DNA of 64,000 nucleotides, taken from the NCBI GenBank assembly GCA_021229015.1, contig CM037789.1, positions 31,296,036 to 31,360,035 of the forward strand, written 5' to 3'. A model generated the notes under the pieces. It saw only the letters and a list, made by a program, of their open reading frames with translations, was not told where the DNA came from and ran no database searches. Below, piece after piece: positions 60,533 through 64,000 of this stretch (its first letter is position 1; the number at the start of each line of letters is the position of its first letter). A program made the translations under genes and the position numbers. Source of the DNA: Solen grandis. Lineage: Eukaryota; Mollusca; Bivalvia; Adapedonta; Solenidae.

Positions 60533-60555
60533 CGGGCTGTCGTTACTGGGGGAGT
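60533..60555 (-). CDS. COL18A1-like: Linker microexon (copy in arm B), 23 bp
   Basis: Reads TPPVTTA and then one base fewer than the + strand copy before gtaaat. The acceptor is the same atatttcag. With 23 bp it would break the frame into the hinge exon at 49787, so one of the two copies carries an error or a real one-base allele. Confidence 0.5.
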
Positions 60556-62489
60556 CTGAAATATGGAATAAAATCAAAAGATCAAATAATTGTCACATAA
60601 TCCTGGCAGGGTAGCCCCTGTAGAAACGGACCTGTGTAAAACGTACTATAAACTAGCGATGAGTGGTGACTAGTTACTGGGTACAACAAACAGAGACTAA
60701 AGAAATGATGTAAGTTAAATAATGAGTAGTGGTCAATAAAAAATATCATTAATACAATAAATTCAAGAAATATTATCAACTCTTAATCAAGTAAACTTGC
60801 AGTAACCTATCTAACTGATATAGTTGTTTATTAATAAATAGAATATGTAGGTGTTAAACAAAATATATATAACATTTGTACATGTAATACTCTTATCAAC
60901 ACAAATGAGAGGTGAACTAAATGATACAATATTTGCCACTGGGCTTCAAGATATGGTGGTAAGAAAATTATCTATAATGAAAATACTTTAAAGAGTATCT
61001 CTGACAAATATTGAAAGAGTAAAGAAAATAAAACAACAACATCAAAAACAGCAACTGGGTGAAAAGAAAAAACAACATTGACAAAAAAACAACAATAAGG
61101 AAAAGAAACTTGGAAGAAAAGGTGAAAATAGACTATGAGCAGGGTACGCGATTCTCTTCTTACAAAACAATTAGTTGATTTTTTTTTATTGATTTTTTTT
61201 TTTTGGTCTTAAACTAACAGGATTTTTAAAGAAATGAAATATTTATATTTCGTTATTTGATTTTGTAAAACAAGAATGATAAAAATCACCCTTTAACATT
61301 TAAAAGTATTACATAGCCTAGAAGGGGAGCCTAGTGTTTATGCACAAATGTTCTACCTAAAATATTTGTAATAAAATAAAGGGTATTTACTACGTAAGTT
61401 TTTAGGTAAATCATTCTTAATTTCTAGGAGTGTGTCACAATATTGTAATTTTATTTAGGTCAATATTATATTTTTGAAATTTACTTAGAATAACAACACC
61501 AGATTTAAAAAAAAAGAAAAAAAAAGAATACAAATTTCAATATGACCCAGTGCAGTGCGATAAAATGTTTTTAGACAACCCTCACCATACCTAAATTTGT
61601 TAAGTGTGGGTAAAATAAGAAAGTTGTTAACCCTTTACCTCATAGAAGCATGTTTTGACGCCTTTGCAATTAGAGCAAACCCAGATCAAACTGAGTCCCT
61701 GGAGTGGAGCTGACTGATCAGGGTTTCCTCTGTTTTTACTCGTACAATATTGTTAACACAGTCTACACAGCCATTACACGTTTAGAAAATTAATTTTAAT
61801 AGAGTCATAAATTTGTGCATGAATATTCATGAAGTAAAGGGTTAATGTGCAAAACATTTATATATAAAAATGATCATACATTTAAGATATAATTATGAAG
61901 ATTTTGCAAACTATGCAAAGTGTGGATATTATTGTTTCAAAGCACAATTTGAAGGGGGGTTGCAGTCCCGAAAGAAGGAGAAAAACCTCTGTCCGAAGCA
62001 GTCAAGCTTCTGTGAGCTTACAAAGTGTTTGATATTAAATTGAATAAAGCATATGGTTATATCTTTTGCATATTAATGCTCATTTGAATTAGATGATTTT
62101 TCTTGATGATATATGAGAAAATTTTCATTCTCTGCAATATCTTCTGTGGGATTACAGCTGGCCTATTTTCTTTTCAGTGAAAAGCGTCTTAAAATTGATA
62201 TAATTACAATTCAAATAAAGCTAATTCACAGTTATTTTTGTTTATATAAATTAAATATTTATTAAATTATAATTCATTGTAAATAAATAATTAACAGATT
62301 CAAAACTACAGAGGTCATAAGTGCACAAGCATGGCAATGTGTTTACACAGCAATAATTTTGTTCTGTATGTGTTCTAGAGTCTATGTCAGTGAAACTTTG
62401 AACTGGTAAAATTATAGTTATTGGGACCCTATAATAAAACGGTAGAATAAGTGAGACATTGTTTAAGGCATCTGACACCAGTGGTATTC
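60556..62489. other. Arm B intron sequence
   Basis: Mirrors 12111-13983. No gene. Confidence 0.6.
61627..61845. mobile_element. MITE copy, 'TTAACCCTTTACCTCAT' family
   Basis: TTAA at 61627-61630 and 61842-61845 with inverted ends ccctttacctcat / gaagtaaaggg. The clearest termini of the three copies in the window. Confidence 0.8.
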
Positions 62490-63215
62490 GAATATTTGTG
62501 TGATTTTATTTAATGGAATGTACACATGGTTGTGTGATTTTGTATACAGGGACCTGATGTCAAATGTACCAAATATTTGTGAGGTTTTGTATGTTGGGAC
62601 TCGATGTCAAAGGTACCCAATATTTGTGATTTTTTTTTTTGAGGTTCAAATTGAAACCCCGTTTATTTCCCCGTAATAGAGGACATGGGGTCGGGGCCAT
62701 CCCCATGTACCCTTACAAAATACTGCATGCATTCACGAAATACAGATTGTATCAATTATAATTTACACTGATATATGTTTTTATTTGACAGTTTTTTCCT
62801 AAATCTATATAACATCACTTGATGCAACATGATATTTAAAATAATTTGATCATTATTCATTATGTTCTTTCACGCTATCGTTAGAAGATAATTAAATCGT
62901 ACATTTTTAATCAAAAATATTTGTGAGGTTTTGTATACTGAGACACGATATCAAATGTACCCAATATTTGTGAGTTTTTGTATATTTGGACCCGATGCCA
63001 AATGTACCCAATATTTGTGAGGTTTTGTAAATTGGAACCCGATGTCAAAGGTACCCAAATATTTGTGAGGTTTTGTATATTGGGACCCGATGTCAAATGT
63101 ACCCAATATTTGTGAGGTTTTGTATATTGGGACCCGATGTCAAATGTACCCAATATTTGTGAGGTTTTGTATATTTGGACCTGATGTCAAAGGTACCCAA
63201 TATAAATTTTGTGAG
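62490..63215. repeat. Minisatellite, 44-bp unit (arm B copy)
   Basis: About eight units of the reverse complement, split by the poly(A) insertion at 62630-62910. Fewer units than in arm A. Confidence 0.92.
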
Positions 63216-63306
63216 ATGTTGTACCACTGTACTGTCTCAACCATGGGTTCTAACCACACAACCACTCTAAATTTCTATCCAGAATGTTTAAGTTGTGTGC
63301 ATGTAT

Positions 63307-64000
63307 GTGTAGATCTTTCCCAAATATTCCATTTTAAATGTGTGGCTCTTTTCCAAGCATTCCTTTTTCAATGTGTAGATATTTCCCAAAGCTTCCCTTT
63401 TCAAGGGAATGTAGATCTTACACAAGCTTTTCATGTTCCCATTTAAAATGTGTCAATTTCATATGCTTTTCACTTAATAATGTGTAAATATTTCAAATGT
63501 TTATATGACTTTGTGTCAAAATACATCACATTAATCCCCTGAGAGTATAGCAACATCCAAATACGTGTACCATTATTCTATCCAACTGATGAGATAATTA
63601 CAAAAAGTACACCAGGTAGATATTGCAATCATTAATTAACTTTATAACCACATGGAAGCTACCTTACCAGACAGACAGGTGATAACTTGAGGTGCCTGAA
63701 GAATGTCCCCTTGTACATATACTACAAGTACATGGGGGACATTTGTCAGGCACTGTTTGACAGCCTAGATCAGACTGCAAACAACGGTGTCCATTGCAGC
63801 CTAATATTTGTGCATTGTGAAGGTACCAATGACAAGCAGTGAGATACTGTCACTATGACAATATTCAAGACAGCTTCCATGTGGTATATAGAGACAAGCA
63901 GAGAACCCGGGAGCTTTTTTCAGTGCTCACTGTTTGGAAAGTGACAGGAATTCATTTTTTTTCATTCCCTGAAGTAGGGCTGGTTGCCATGGTAATTTAT
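63307..64000 (+). repeat. Direct duplication, copy 2 (runs off the window)
   Basis: Second copy of 59431-60124. The junction word gtgtagatct is shared with the neighbouring minisatellite flank, so the breakpoint lies in a short stretch of microhomology. Confidence 0.92.

Larger units (their letters stand above)
60382..63306 (-). repeat. Inverted duplication arm B (partner of 11086-14158)
   Basis: Reverse complement of the + strand segment that ends at the gap. It includes the microexon, the T-rich stretch, the MITE (61627-61845), the poly(A) insertion and the 44-bp minisatellite in reverse order. Differences are single bases and repeat number. Confidence 0.88.

Overview
The window looks like nuclear DNA of a bivalve mollusc. 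It is AT-rich, has GT-AG introns, carries a single-exon B-box/NHL-like TRIM gene, and is full of clam-type interspersed repeats (the AGCTCACCTGAGCAC hairpin family, hAT-like CAGGGCTC elements, mariner and Tc1 relics). The species cannot be fixed from the sequence alone.

The main gene is a multiplexin collagen (the COL15A1/COL18A1 family), and it lies in two halves on opposite strands. On the + strand, 325-5496 holds six Gly-X-Y exons, all beginning on a whole Gly codon. 6680-6793 encodes the C-terminal trimerization domain. Small linker exons follow at 8148, 9847 and 13984. A run of 100 N then interrupts at 14159-14258. On the - strand, 60533-60555 is a second copy of the last linker exon, 49728-49787 is a Thr/Pro hinge exon, and 45946 down to 43398 are three exons encoding a complete endostatin domain with all four expected cysteines, a stop and a poly(A) signal. 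About 3 kb before the gap (11.09-14.16 kb) is repeated in inverted orientation at 63.3-60.38 kb, and the homology runs to the last base before the gap. Reverse-complementing everything after the gap gives one collinear gene: triple helix, trimerization, linker, hinge, endostatin. I therefore read the window as a scaffold join in the wrong orientation rather than two genes. A direct 3,876-bp duplication (59.43 kb against 63.31 kb) at the same end looks like a second uncollapsed haplotype copy.

Other genes. At 28919-30582 (+) lies a TRIM-like B-box/coiled-coil/beta-propeller gene with two single-base frame breaks. On the - strand, three phase-matched exons (58605 to 55959) encode a protein I do not recognise. 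In the corrected layout they sit inside the multiplexin linker intron on the same strand. An antisense C2H2 zinc-finger plus proline-rich fragment occupies the intron just after the last collagen exon.

The rest is repeats. There are mariner-type elements (17.0-18.0 and 37.25-38.23 kb), a Tc1 relic (22.25-22.75 kb), TTAA-flanked MITEs, hAT-like elements, an unusual palindrome-rich element (40.4-41.3 kb), and a series of minisatellites (units about 17, 27, 29, 34, 44, 54 and 86 bp), most of them in the introns of the multiplexin. Single-base indels recur in otherwise good coding exons, so base-level errors in the assembly should be suspected before calling pseudogenes.
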